From positions 1 to 64,000 of the forward strand of contig NZ_JAUASV010000017.1 in the NCBI RefSeq assembly GCF_030345695.1: a stretch of 64,000 bases of DNA, written 5' to 3'. The translations under genes and the position numbers were made by a program. Of this stretch, positions 33,489 to 42,023 are shown piece after piece (position 1 is the first letter of the stretch; each line of letters begins with the position of its first letter). Under the pieces are notes generated by a model. The model had not been told where the DNA came from, did not search any database, and worked only from the letters and a program-made list of their open reading frames with translations. The stretch comes from Galbitalea sp. SE-J8. Lineage in GTDB: Bacteria; Actinomycetota; Actinomycetes; Actinomycetales; Microbacteriaceae.

Positions 33489-36350
33489 CTAGCGCACGAT
33501 CGTCACCCGTGACGTGACGGTCGTGCGGGCATAGCCTGTAAGCTTCGCCGTCACCGCCACGACAAGCTTTCGACCTTTGAGGGACCGTGGGATCGTGTAC
33601 GTCGCCTTCGTCGCGTGTGCGAGCGCGACCCCGTTCGCGAACCATCGGTAGGTGAAGTGCACGCCCTTCACCGGCAGCCAGGAGCCGACCGTGACCTTGA
33701 CCTTGGCGCGCGCCCTGACAGCGCCCGAGATCCGGGGCTTCGGATGTTTCGTGAACGACTTGGCGACGCGGGCGGTCGGTTTCGAGGTCAGTGTGACGGA
33801 CGCGTAGCCGGCGAGCGATGCGGTGACCGTCACGCTGATCTTCTTGCCGAGGTCTCGCTTCCGGATGGCATAGCTCGCTGCCGAGCCCCGCTTCTTCCCG
33901 CCGACCTTCCAGACGTAGGCCAGTCGCGTGCCCTTCGGCCACGCCGCCTTCGCGACCTTGAGCCGCTGGCCCACTCCCACCGTGCCGGTGATTCCGGGCG
34001 CGGATACCTGACCGAACGACTTGAGCACTGGAGCGGAGAGCGGCGGGACCGGCACGACACCCGCCTGCACGGTGTAGCTCGTTGCCGCGAACCCGGGTCG
34101 CGCGGCAGTGATCGTGGCCGAGATCGAATGTGTCGCGTCGGCGCCGACGAGAGCGTAGGCGTTGGCCGTGGCGCCCGGGATCGGGACCCCATCTCGAGCC
34201 CATTCACGACCGGTCACGGCAAGTCCGCTCGGCCACATGCCGTCACTCACGGCCAATGGCTGGCCGACTGCGAGCGTGCCGCTGACCTCCGGGGCGACGA
34301 CGGGCGCCGGAGCTGCGCCGCCCTGCACGACGAGTTGGAGGTCGGTCACCGGATGGCCCTCGTAGACCTGCCACGGTCCTGCGTGCAGGGTGTCGTACCC
34401 CGACTTCGACACAGTGATTCGATACCAGCCCGGGCTGACGTCCCAGTGGAACCCTCCTTCGGCCGTTGTCGTGTCCGGGTTGGCGCGATTTCCGGGTGAC
34501 ATGATCGGCGACCCATTGGGGACGATCGTGTAGACGTCTCCTTCGTTGTCCGCCCTCGAGAGGGTGACTGTCGCGCCGGCGAGCGGCGAGCCCCAACGGT
34601 CGAAGGCGCCCCCGCTCGGGTCGATGTAGATGTCGAAGATGACCGGTGCCGGGGGAGTCACGTTCGACCCCGCCGCTGCGTCGAACACGATCACGACCGT
34701 CGCCGGTCCGTGGCATGGGTAGAGCTCAGCCAGGTCGACGCTGTAGATGCCGGCCGGAGCCTCGGCGAGCGTGCCGGTCCTTGGCGTCGGGCAGTTGGCG
34801 AATGTGACCGAGTAGGTGGCGGTGAGTCCAGCCGGTCCCACCGTCTGCAGATGCAGTGTCTCAGCCCAGTTCACAGTGGGGATGCCGCTGGACGAACTTG
34901 ACGAACCGGGTGACGTGCGCCCCGTGATCGAGGTGCCCGGCGGCGGCGGGATCGGCGCGTCGAGCACTATCGCCGACACGGCGGTCGACTGTCCCGCGAC
35001 GACCACGGCCGATGTCGATGCTCCGAAGAGCGTGCTGTCGGGCGGAGATACGACGAGACGATAGCTCGTGCCGGGCGCGTCCGTCGCCGCCACCGCCGAG
35101 AAGAGGTAGCGGCCGTTGACATCCGTGGTCGTGTAGTAGCAGCTGGAGGCCGAGTCCTCCCGGCACACGTTGACGACAGCACCGGCCACCGGGTGGTTAT
35201 CCGCCGTATGGACGACGCCTGTGATCGCTCCGATCGACGCCCGGGCCGAGGCGTTCTCGATCGAGTACACGTATCGGCCGGGTGTCCCGGAGTTCCGGCT
35301 GTTGCTCGCGAGCGCGTGCTCCCCGCCATCGAGGAAGGAGCGAGGACTCAGCGATCCGGCGAGCTGGAAGTACGTGCCCGGGTCGCCCGTCCCCACGGTG
35401 TATCCGACGGCTGCCGCCGAGCCGCCGTAGCCTCCGACGCCGCCGCTCGCATCGCCGGTCTCCCACTCGATCGAGTCGTAGTTGTAGGTGGCGTCGAAGT
35501 CCCCGCTCGTGCGTCCCGGCGCACCACTCCTGCTGGTGATGATGAGCTGGAACGAGTTCAGCTTGTCGTCGTGGGAGCCGTAGTAGCCGACCTCGACCCA
35601 GTTGACGCAGAACGCGGTCGAATCGGGTGAACGGCCATAGGTGACCTGCCACGAGCCGGCACCCCGCGTATCGACGTCCGAGAACAGGGGAGCGAGACGG
35701 GGCAGCTGATCGGGGGAGGTCAGGTTGTACGGGGTGTACGTGAAGTCGCTCGCGCCAAACGTGACATTGCCGTTGTTGTTCACGTACAGGGAACTGAACT
35801 GGCGCCCGTAGAAGTCGATCGCGAACCCGAGCGGCACTGCCCCGGTGGAGTCGTCGTCATTCGCCTGAAGCGTATTCGCCTGGCAGTACGACAGGTCCTG
35901 TACCGCCCCGGTCCCGAAGCCCTGGTAGGGGATGCCGGCGGCGAGGGTCACCGTCGGAACGATCGTGGGAGAGGTGCGCGGCGACACGGAGGTCGCCGGA
36001 TCGATCGACGTGGGCTCGTCGGTGCTGCCGCCCAGCCACACCACGCTGTAGCCGGATCGCCCGAATCGAAGCGCGTAGGTCGCCGCGGAATCCGCTCCGG
36101 TGAACGTGTAGTTGCCGCTTCCGTTCGTGAGCGCGGAAGCGCTGGCCGTGCGCGAGAACGCGCCCGTGGAGGCGTTCCAGGGATACAGCCCGACGCGCAC
36201 GTCGCCCAGGGGTCCGCCGAGTGCGGCCTGCACGGTGCCCGTGATGGTGGCGTCCCCCGCGGCATGCGCCGCGGGAAGCGACATGCCGAAGAGGGACAGC
36301 GCGACGAGAGCGAGCACGGCTGCTGCCCGGCGCAGAGGGTGGGACTTCAT
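33489..36350 (-). CDS. Large secreted NIDO-domain surface protein
   Basis: A 953-residue exported protein. The signal peptide ends around AHAA (residue 31). A carboxypeptidase-regulatory-like beta domain follows, then a nidogen-like (NIDO) domain at about residues 170-330 (YVNNNGNVTFG, PLFSDVDTRG, FCVNWVEVGYY, FDATYNYDSIEWETG). Two more regulatory-like folds come next (ITGVVHTADNHPVAGAVV and a Ser-rich linker). The C-terminus has three repeats of about 85 residues with patterns like TGTVGVGQRL and YRWFANG. Such proteins act in adhesion or matrix contact. Codon use is visibly less GC-biased than in neighbouring genes, which suggests acquisition or relaxed selection. Confidence 0.8.
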   Translation of the reverse strand: MKSHPLRRAAAVLALVALSLFGMSLPAAHAAGDATITGTVQAALGGPLGDVRVGLYPWNASTGAFSRTASASALTNGSGNYTFTGADSAATYALRFGRSGYSVVWLGGSTDEPTSIDPATSVSPRTSPTIVPTVTLAAGIPYQGFGTGAVQDLSYCQANTLQANDDDSTGAVPLGFAIDFYGRQFSSLYVNNNGNVTFGASDFTYTPYNLTSPDQLPRLAPLFSDVDTRGAGSWQVTYGRSPDSTAFCVNWVEVGYYGSHDDKLNSFQLIITSRSGAPGRTSGDFDATYNYDSIEWETGDASGGVGGYGGSAAAVGYTVGTGDPGTYFQLAGSLSPRSFLDGGEHALASNSRNSGTPGRYVYSIENASARASIGAITGVVHTADNHPVAGAVVNVCREDSASSCYYTTTDVNGRYLFSAVAATDAPGTSYRLVVSPPDSTLFGASTSAVVVAGQSTAVSAIVLDAPIPPPPGTSITGRTSPGSSSSSSGIPTVNWAETLHLQTVGPAGLTATYSVTFANCPTPRTGTLAEAPAGIYSVDLAELYPCHGPATVVIVFDAAAGSNVTPPAPVIFDIYIDPSGGAFDRWGSPLAGATVTLSRADNEGDVYTIVPNGSPIMSPGNRANPDTTTAEGGFHWDVSPGWYRITVSKSGYDTLHAGPWQVYEGHPVTDLQLVVQGGAAPAPVVAPEVSGTLAVGQPLAVSDGMWPSGLAVTGREWARDGVPIPGATANAYALVGADATHSISATITAARPGFAATSYTVQAGVVPVPPLSAPVLKSFGQVSAPGITGTVGVGQRLKVAKAAWPKGTRLAYVWKVGGKKRGSAASYAIRKRDLGKKISVTVTASLAGYASVTLTSKPTARVAKSFTKHPKPRISGAVRARAKVKVTVGSWLPVKGVHFTYRWFANGVALAHATKATYTIPRSLKGRKLVVAVTAKLTGYARTTVTSRVTIVR

Positions 36351-36545
36351 CCTTGGTGCCTCTTCCTCTAGCGGATGCCCGCGCGAGTCGGGCGTCAGGG
36401 TGGCGAGCGGTGAGTTTCATGTGAGTATCCCGCGAGTTTCGCGTTCAAGCTCACCCCAGTTGTGGGCACGTAGCGGCCGCGGCCGGATGGGGCCGTCCGA
36501 CCCGGGCATCCGTCGCCGCCGTCGCATCGGACGTTCCTCATGGGG

Positions 36546-36551
36546 TAACAT
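36546..36551 (+). promoter_or_regulatory. Candidate -10 box for tRNA-Thr
   Basis: TAACAT lies 30 bp before the mature 5' end of the tRNA. Confidence 0.4.
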
Positions 36552-36581
36552 CGTCACTCGTGTCCGACCCCGGTCGCGCAC

Positions 36582-36657
36582 GCCGCCTTAGCTCAGTCGG
36601 CAGAGCATCTCACTCGTAATGAGAAGGTCGTCAGTTCGATTCTGACAGGCGGCTCCA
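36582..36657 (+). tRNA. tRNA-Thr (anticodon CGT)
   Basis: A standard cloverleaf: acceptor GCCGCCT/AGGCGGC, D-arm GCTCAGTCGGCAGAGC, anticodon stem TCTCA/TGAGA with loop CTCGTAA, and T-arm GTCAG/CTGAC. The anticodon CGT reads ACG. The 3' CCA is encoded, unlike in the tRNA-Pro of this window. Confidence 0.96.
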
Positions 36658-36676
36658 GCACAGGTCCCGGCGCCGT

Positions 36677-36722
36677 CGGCGCAGGACCAACGGCGCAGGA
36701 CCAACGGCGCAGGACCAACGGC
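36677..36722 (+). repeat. 14-bp tandem repeat CGGCGCAGGACCAA x3
   Basis: Three perfect copies (36677-36690, 36691-36704, 36705-36718) plus four bases of a fourth lie between tRNA-Thr and cueP. No promoter or terminator is obvious inside. Confidence 0.85.
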
Positions 36723-36759
36723 ACTGTCCGGTCGCGTCGCCGCGGAGCACGCTTCTCGC

Positions 36760-37359
36760 ATGATCCGTGCCACGCTCGCGGTGCCGCTCGCCGCGCTCAT
36801 CCTGCTCGCCCTCGGCGGTTGCTCCGCCGCCCCTGCTCCGACGCCCTCGGCGTCGCATTCCGCGCTCGGTGCTCAGGCCGACGCCGTCCTCGCGGAGTTC
36901 GGCATCGCGCCTCCGGCGAGCGCGAAGCAGCTGATCACCCGGCTCGAGGCGCTACCGGTGGCCGACCGTCCCGAGGGGCTCACCGCATCCGTCGGGGTCG
37001 ACGCGCTCACGCTCGGCGACGGCTCGATGCGGACCGCCGTGCCGCTGCCGGCGGGCGAGTTCCATCTCTCGGTCGCGCCGTACCTCACGCGGTCGCACGA
37101 CTGCTTCTACCACTCGCTCACGACCTGCACGGGGGAGCTCGGCGACACCCGCCTGCACGTGAGGATCGCCGACGCTGCACGCGGGACGGTGCTCGTCGAC
37201 CACGACGTCACGACCTTCGCGAACGGGTACGTCGAACAGTGGCTGCCGGCCGGCCGTGAGCTCACGCTGACCGTCGACGACGGCAGGCACTCCGCCGTCG
37301 CCCGGGTCGGCACCGGCGCGGACGATCCGACCTGCGTCACGACGCTGCGGTTGCACTGA
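36760..37359 (+). CDS. cueP: CueP-family copper-binding lipoprotein
   Basis: CueP is an extracytoplasmic copper-binding protein that helps Salmonella survive copper stress. The 199-residue protein here has a signal with lipobox LGGC, then blocks that match the family closely: RLEALPVADRPEGLTASV, FHLSVAPYLTRSHDCFYHSLTTCTGELG (with the conserved Cys pair), HDVTTFANGYVEQWLP and DDPTCVTTLRL (a third conserved Cys). It is not next to a copper ATPase or regulator here and seems monocistronic. Confidence 0.9.
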   Translation: MIRATLAVPLAALILLALGGCSAAPAPTPSASHSALGAQADAVLAEFGIAPPASAKQLITRLEALPVADRPEGLTASVGVDALTLGDGSMRTAVPLPAGEFHLSVAPYLTRSHDCFYHSLTTCTGELGDTRLHVRIADAARGTVLVDHDVTTFANGYVEQWLPAGRELTLTVDDGRHSAVARVGTGADDPTCVTTLRLH

Positions 37360-37402
37360 CGCTGCGATTGCACATGACGCTGCGGTTGGGCTGACCCTGC
37401 GG
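37341..37402 (+). repeat. Tandem ~17-bp repeats running out of the cueP 3' end
   Basis: GACGCTGCGGTTGCACT (last codons of cueP) is repeated with small changes at 37358, 37376 and, partly, 37393. The periods are 17, 18 and 17 bp. The first copy encodes the protein end; the following ones lie after the stop. Confidence 0.78.
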
Positions 37403-37439
37403 CCGCGGCTGGGGTGCGTCGCGGCATCCGTCCACTGGC

Positions 37440-37445
37440 TAGGCT
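37440..37445 (+). promoter_or_regulatory. Candidate -10 box for the oxidoreductase gene
   Basis: TAGGCT lies 46 bp before the ATG at 37491. The leader would include AGGGGAG, a good ribosome-binding site. Confidence 0.45.
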
Positions 37446-37490
37446 GGATCGGCCGCGGCATCCGTTGCCCGGGCGTTCGAAGGGGAGCAC

Positions 37491-38480
37491 ATGGCGGACG
37501 AGAAGAAGCTGCGCTGGGGCATCCTCGGCACGGGCGGGATCGCGCGCATGTTGACGAGCGATCTGCTCGTCAACGGGTTCACGGTGGCTGCCGCCGGGAG
37601 CCGTTCGCTGGAGAAGGCCCGGGCGTTCGCCGACGAGTTCGGCATCCCGCGCGCGCACGGCAGCTACGAGGAGCTCGTCGCCGACCCCGAGGTCGACATC
37701 GTCTACGTGGCGACGCCGCACGCGTTCCACCACCAGGATGCGCTGCTCGCGCTGCGCGCCGGCAAGCACGCGCTCGTCGAGAAGGCGTTCACGCTCAACG
37801 CGGTGCAGGCGCAGGAGCTCGCCGACGTGGCCGCCGACAACGGACTCGTCGTGCTCGAGGCGATGTGGACGCGATTCTTGCCGCACAGCGTGCGCCTGCG
37901 CGAGATCCTCGGCGCGGGCACGATCGGGGACGTGCGCACCGTCATCGCCGACCACACCCAGTCGCTCCCGCAGGATCCTGCGCACCGGATCCAGAACCTG
38001 GAGCTCGGCGGCGGCGCCCTGCTCGACCTCGGCATCTACCCGGTGTCGTTCGCGTGGGACGTGCTCGGCGCGCCGGCATCCGTCACCGCGATCGCGACGA
38101 AGACGCCGACCGGCGCCGACCGGCAGACCTCGATCCTGTTCGGCTACGACTCACTCGCGACGGCGGTGCTCACCACCTCGCTCGACGCTGCGGGCCCGAA
38201 CCGGGCGGCGATCGTCGGCACGAAGGGCTGGATCGAGATCGACCGCGTGTTCTACGAGCCGACCTCGTTCACCGTCTACGCCACCGACGGCACCGTGCTC
38301 GAGCGCTGCACGAGCGAGGTGACCGGGCGCGGCATGCACTTCCAGGCCGCCGAGCTCGAGCGGCTCGTGCGGGCCGGGCTCACGGCGGGGGACGTCCTGC
38401 CGCCCGCCGAGTCGGTCGCCATCCTCGCGACGCTCGATGAGATCCGTCGGCAGATCGGGCTCGCGTACCCGGGCGAGTGA
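37491..38480 (+). CDS. Gfo/Idh/MocA-family oxidoreductase
   Basis: A 329-residue NAD(P)-dependent dehydrogenase. The Rossmann motif is GILGTGGIARML (residues 10-21). The family block EKAFTLNAVQAQELADVA carries the conserved Glu-Lys pair that places the lysine at the cofactor. GGGALLDLGIYPVSFAWDVLG belongs to the C-terminal sheet domain. Substrates in this family are usually sugars, inositols or trans-dihydrodiols; neither sequence nor context decides. It appears monocistronic. Confidence 0.88.
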   Translation: MADEKKLRWGILGTGGIARMLTSDLLVNGFTVAAAGSRSLEKARAFADEFGIPRAHGSYEELVADPEVDIVYVATPHAFHHQDALLALRAGKHALVEKAFTLNAVQAQELADVAADNGLVVLEAMWTRFLPHSVRLREILGAGTIGDVRTVIADHTQSLPQDPAHRIQNLELGGGALLDLGIYPVSFAWDVLGAPASVTAIATKTPTGADRQTSILFGYDSLATAVLTTSLDAAGPNRAAIVGTKGWIEIDRVFYEPTSFTVYATDGTVLERCTSEVTGRGMHFQAAELERLVRAGLTAGDVLPPAESVAILATLDEIRRQIGLAYPGE

Positions 38481-38597
38481 CGCGTGCGTGCCGCGCGCGG
38501 CGCGCGTGGCGAGCGCGAGGCGTGCGGCGCGCGGATCGTCCGGCGGGGCGCCCGTCGCGCACGGATGCCGTCGAGTCCGCCCGAATCACGGCGCCCA

Positions 38598-38603
38598 TAT
38601 AGT
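38598..38603 (+). promoter_or_regulatory. -10 box of a leaderless promoter for the DacB-like pseudoenzyme
   Basis: TATAGT is the closest match to the consensus TATAAT in this stretch and is followed by 6 nt (GGTCGG) and GTG. Confidence 0.6.
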
Positions 38604-38609
38604 GGTCGG

Positions 38610-40016
38610 GTGAGTTCGCCCGAGACCGCTCCGCGATCGGCGCGCGCACGCATCATCGCGGTCGTCGCCGGAGTCGTCGTCGCGATCGTCGCCCTCGGCG
38701 GCGGGGCATTCGCCGTCGGGTTCTCGAGCGCGACCCCGGCCGCGACCGCACCGGGAGACGGACGGACGACGGATGCCGCCCCGGCCGCCCGCGCGCGCCC
38801 CGCGACCCTGCCCGGGGACATCGCGTTCCCGACCTGCAGCGTGAGCGCGCAGGCGAAGGACGAGGCACTCGCCGACTTCGCCGGTATCGCGATCGACACG
38901 TCGACCGGCGACGCTCCGCTCTCCCGCGACGGCCGCGTCGGAGCCGCCCCCGGCGGCACCCAGCTGCTCGCGACCGCGGCGACCGCGCTCTCCGTGCTCG
39001 GACCCGACTACACGCTCGAGACGCGCGTGCTCGCCGGAGCGGATGCGACATCCGTGGTGCTCGTCGGCGGCGGCGACCCGACGCTGTCGCGCGTGGCCGC
39101 CGGGGCCAGCGTCTACCCGAACGCGCCGACGCTCGCCGACCTCGCGGCGCAGGTCAGGACGGCGCTCGGCGACGGGGTCGCCGGCATCACGACGATCGTG
39201 CTCGACTCGAGCTACTGGAGCTCGGACGACGCGTGGGACGACTCGTGGCCGACGAGCCTGCGCTCGGACGGCTACCTCTCCGAGGTGACCGCGCTGCAGA
39301 CCGACGGCGATCGCAAGAACCCGGCCAATCCGAAGAGTGTGCGCAGCGACGACCCGGTGATGGCAGCGGGGCTGCGCTTCGCGAAGGCGCTCGGCGTGCC
39401 GGCCGCGACGCTGCAGCTCGGCACGGCACCGCCGGGGGCGGCCGAGCTCGGCTCCGTGCGGTCGCAGCCCGTGTCGAGCCTCGTCAAGACGATGCTCCAG
39501 CTCGGCGATGCGACCCTCGCCGAGTCGCTCGCGCGGGCGAGCTCGAAGGTCAGCGGCGGCGACGGCTCGCGCGCGTCCATCCAGGCGATCTACACCGGCG
39601 CGCTGACCCAGGCCGGTATCGACGCCACCGGTCAGACGTTCTACGACGGCTCCGGAACGAGCGCGAAGAACGCGGTGACGCCCGCGTTCTTCGCGCACCT
39701 GCTCGCGGCCGCCCGCTCGGGCACCGGCGACCTCGACGTGCTGTACAACTCGCTCAGCGTGCCGGGCGAACCGGGCACCCTCGAGAAGCGCTTCGCGAGC
39801 GACGCGACCTCGGCCGCCGGCGCCCACCTGCGCGGGATCGCGACCGCGATCCCCGGCGAGCGGACGCTCGCGGGCCTGCTCGACGCGGGCGATGGCACGT
39901 CGTTGGCGTTCGCGTTCACGGCGACCGGCAAGGGCGTCGGCAAGACGTCCGATGCCGGGTTCGAGAGGCTCATCGCGGCGATCGCCCAGTGCGGCGCCAA
40001 CCTCACGAACAAGTAG
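38610..40016 (+). CDS. DacB/PBP4-family protein without catalytic residues
   Basis: A 468-residue S13-type D-alanyl-D-alanine carboxypeptidase homologue with one N-terminal membrane helix (residues 10-32). The overall fold is kept (LVGGGDPTLSR, GYLSEVTALQTDGDR, YDGSGTSAKNAVTP), but all three active-site motifs are lost. Where SxxK should be, the sequence is APGGTQLLATAATAL. SDN is replaced by GDA in MLQLGDATLAESLAR. KTG is replaced by IAT in LRGIATAIPGERTLAG. The reading frame is intact and the promoter good, so this looks like a maintained pseudoenzyme, perhaps a peptidoglycan-binding regulator, rather than a decaying gene. An active relative lies 2.6 kb downstream. Confidence 0.85.
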   Translation: MSSPETAPRSARARIIAVVAGVVVAIVALGGGAFAVGFSSATPAATAPGDGRTTDAAPAARARPATLPGDIAFPTCSVSAQAKDEALADFAGIAIDTSTGDAPLSRDGRVGAAPGGTQLLATAATALSVLGPDYTLETRVLAGADATSVVLVGGGDPTLSRVAAGASVYPNAPTLADLAAQVRTALGDGVAGITTIVLDSSYWSSDDAWDDSWPTSLRSDGYLSEVTALQTDGDRKNPANPKSVRSDDPVMAAGLRFAKALGVPAATLQLGTAPPGAAELGSVRSQPVSSLVKTMLQLGDATLAESLARASSKVSGGDGSRASIQAIYTGALTQAGIDATGQTFYDGSGTSAKNAVTPAFFAHLLAAARSGTGDLDVLYNSLSVPGEPGTLEKRFASDATSAAGAHLRGIATAIPGERTLAGLLDAGDGTSLAFAFTATGKGVGKTSDAGFERLIAAIAQCGANLTNK

Positions 40017-40027
40017 CGCCGGGGTGT

Positions 40028-40215
40028 CGGCGCCGGTGACGGCGGCGCCGGTGGCGGCGGTGCCGGTGCTGGTGCTCGCGCCGGTGGCGGCGGTGCTGGT
40101 GCTGGTGCTCGCGCCGGTGGCGGCGGTGCTGGTGACGGCGGTGCTGGTGCTGGTGACGGCGGTGCTGGTGCTGGTGCTGGTGCTGGTGCTGGTGCTGGTG
40201 CTGGTGGCGCTGCTG
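40028..40215 (+). repeat. GGTGCT / GGCGGCGGT low-complexity tandem tract
   Basis: After the preceding stop codon the sequence is built from GGTGCT, GGTGAC and GGCGGC units, ending in about eight consecutive GGTGCT copies near 40160-40208. One frame reads as a run of Val-Leu, but there is no start or ribosome-binding site of its own. It is a simple-sequence tract likely to vary in length between strains. Confidence 0.85.
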
Positions 40216-40238
40216 GCATCCGCCCCGGGACCCGCTTC

Positions 40239-40244
40239 TACACT
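40239..40244 (+). promoter_or_regulatory. -10 box before the nicotinamidase gene
   Basis: TACACT is followed by GGGGGC and the ATG. GGGGGC could also act as a short ribosome-binding site if transcription started further upstream. Confidence 0.5.
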
Positions 40245-40250
40245 GGGGGC

Positions 40251-40826
40251 ATGGCCCGGGCGCTGTTCATCATCGACGTGCAGAACGACTTCACCGAGGG
40301 CGGCGCGCTCGGCGTGGAGGGCGGCGACGCGGTCGCGGTCGGCGTCTCGCGACTGCTCGCATCGCATCCGGAGCGCTACGACCACGTGTTCGCCTCGCGC
40401 GACTGGCACGACGGCGACAACGACAACGGCGGGCATTTCGCGCACGGCACCCCGGACTTCGTCGACTCGTGGCCCGTGCACTGCGTCTCGGGCACTCCCG
40501 GCGCCGAGTACGACCCGGGCCTGGACACCTCGGACATCGACGTGCACGTGCGCAAGGGCATGGGCGAGCCCGCCTACTCGATCTTCGACGGCATCACCGA
40601 CCAGGGCGGCACGGTGACCGAGGCGCTCGACGCGCTCGAGATCAGCGACGTCGACGTCGTCGGCATCGCGACGGACTACTGCGTGCGGGCCTCGGCGCTC
40701 GACGCCCTGGCCGCCGGACGCCGGGTGCGCGTGCTCACCGACCTCGTCGCCGGAGTCGCCCCCGAGTCGAGCGCGGCGGCGCTCGACGAGCTGCGGGCGG
40801 CCGGGGCCGAGATCGTCCCGTCGTGA
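40251..40826 (+). CDS. pncA: Nicotinamidase (isochorismatase family)
   Basis: Hydrolyses nicotinamide to nicotinate in the NAD salvage pathway. The 191-residue protein has the catalytic triad in order: Asp in IIDVQNDF, Lys in VRKGMG and the nucleophile Cys in ATDYCVRAS. The metal-site region is DWHDGDN with H and D residues, then a cis-peptide-type VVGIATDYC. It is flanked by the simple-sequence tract and by the first 85-bp paired repeat. Confidence 0.92.
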   Translation: MARALFIIDVQNDFTEGGALGVEGGDAVAVGVSRLLASHPERYDHVFASRDWHDGDNDNGGHFAHGTPDFVDSWPVHCVSGTPGAEYDPGLDTSDIDVHVRKGMGEPAYSIFDGITDQGGTVTEALDALEISDVDVVGIATDYCVRASALDALAAGRRVRVLTDLVAGVAPESSAAALDELRAAGAEIVPS

Positions 40827-40892
40827 CCGGTGCGCCCGGGGTGGGCGTGGGCGGTGCGGGTGCGCCCGGCTCCCGACGATCGCTCTCGGCGA

Positions 40893-40977
40893 CCCGAAAA
40901 CGAAGGAGATCCGCGCCGGACGCGCCTTCATTGGCGGAGTTCGGGCCGCATCCGTATCGAACTCCTTCGTTTTCGGG
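40893..40977. repeat. 85-bp paired inverted repeat, family A copy 1
   Basis: The arms CCCGAAAACGAAGGAG (40893-40908) and CTCCTTCGTTTTCGGG (40962-40977) are perfect complements with a 53-nt spacer. The unit lies between two genes in the same orientation. A solo right arm follows at 41063. Apart from the bases next to the arms, its spacer is not conserved with the other copies. Confidence 0.93.
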
Positions 40978-41062
40978 ACGCGCGGCGTCCGGTTCGAGAC
41001 GCGCGGCGCCCGGTTCCCCGCGCGCATCGTCTTCGCGGCGCTGGTCGTCTTCGCGGCGAACG

Positions 41063-41077
41063 CCTTCGTTTTCGGGG
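41063..41077. repeat. Solo family A arm
   Basis: CCTTCGTTTTCGGGG matches the right arm of family A but has no left partner within 100 bp other than the complete copy before it. It ends 9 bp before the methyltransferase start and may provide its promoter-proximal sequence. Confidence 0.8.
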
Positions 41078-41085
41078 TGCGCGCT

Positions 41086-41886
41086 GTGAGCCCGGTCATC
41101 GCGGTCGACTCGCTCGACGACCCGCGGCTCGTCGACTTCGCGCATCGCACGGATGTCGCCCTCAAGAAAGCGGACGGGCGCGGCGGTCCCGGCATCTACA
41201 TCGCCGAGTCGGCGCTCGTACTCGGTCGGGCTCTCGCCGCCGGGCACCGGTGCCGCGCGGTGCTCGCCCTCGGCAGCGCGGTCGACGACGCCGTCGCACT
41301 CGTCGGCGACGAGGTGCCGGTGTACTCCGGCCCCGGCGAGATGCTCGCGTCGCTCACCGGCTACGTGCTGCACCGCGGGCTCATCGCGTCGATGGAGCGG
41401 CCCGCACTGCCCGCGCCGTCGTCGCTGCTCGAGGGCGCGCGCCGGGTGGTCGTGCTCGAGGACGTCGCCGATCCGACCAACGTCGGAGCGATCGTGCGGT
41501 CGGTCGCGGCGATCGGCGCCGACGCCCTGCTCATCGCGCCGCGCTGCTCCGACCCGCTGTACCGGCGCGCGATCCGGGTCTCGATGGGCACCGTGCTCCA
41601 GGTGCCGTGGACGCGCGTGGGCGATTGGCCGTCCACGCGGGAGCTGCTGCACGACGCGGGGTTCCACATCGCGGCTCTCGCGCTGTCCGACGACGCGGTC
41701 GAGCTCCGTGCGTTCGCGGCGTCCGCCCCCGAGCGCGTCGCACTCGTGCTCGGCGCGGAGGGCTACGGCCTGACCGAGGAGGCGATCGCGGCCGCCGACA
41801 CGGTCGTCATGATCCCGATGGCGCACGGCATCGACTCGCTCAACGTCGCGGCGGCGTCGGCCGTCGCGATGTACGCGCTCGCGTAG
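41086..41886 (+). CDS. SpoU-family RNA 2'-O-methyltransferase
   Basis: A 266-residue SPOUT methyltransferase that transfers a methyl group from S-adenosylmethionine to a ribose in rRNA or tRNA. The C-terminal knotted domain has the three SpoU motifs: DPTNVGAIVRS, LVLGAEGYGL and MIPMAHGIDSLNVAAASAVAMY. The N-terminal part is a substrate-binding domain. GTG at 41086 gives the start SPVIAVDSL; GTG at 41077 in the same frame is possible but falls inside the repeat arm. Which RNA is modified cannot be told. Confidence 0.9.
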   Translation: MSPVIAVDSLDDPRLVDFAHRTDVALKKADGRGGPGIYIAESALVLGRALAAGHRCRAVLALGSAVDDAVALVGDEVPVYSGPGEMLASLTGYVLHRGLIASMERPALPAPSSLLEGARRVVVLEDVADPTNVGAIVRSVAAIGADALLIAPRCSDPLYRRAIRVSMGTVLQVPWTRVGDWPSTRELLHDAGFHIAALALSDDAVELRAFAASAPERVALVLGAEGYGLTEEAIAAADTVVMIPMAHGIDSLNVAAASAVAMYALA

Positions 41887-41960
41887 CGCGGCGCGGGCGT
41901 GGGGTGGCGTGGCGCGGCGGGTGGGGTGGCGCGGGTGGCGCGGGTGGCGCGGCGCGGGTG

Positions 41961-42021
41961 GCGCGATGCGCGCGGATGCGGCGTAGCGCGGCGCGCGGGC
42001 GCGATGCGCGCGGATGCGGCG
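41961..42021. repeat. Low-complexity GC tract with a 38-bp duplication
   Basis: GCGCGATGCGCGCGGATGCGGCG occurs at 41961-41983 and 41999-42021. The whole interval 41887-42023 is made of GCG, GTG and GGC words and separates the convergent ends of the methyltransferase and the small minus-strand gene. The GCGTAGCGCGGCGCG that includes the methyltransferase stop also recurs at about 41981. Confidence 0.72.
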
Positions 42022-42023
42022 GC

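Noticed and set aside
38610-40016. DacB-like gene as a sequencing-error pseudogene
   Set aside because: There are no frameshifts or stop codons, and all substitutions are clean amino-acid changes at the three motifs; loss of function by design is more likely.
40017-40250. Possible membrane peptide from the Val-Leu frame
   Set aside because: No start codon with a ribosome-binding site of its own, and the run is produced by a GGTGCT simple repeat.
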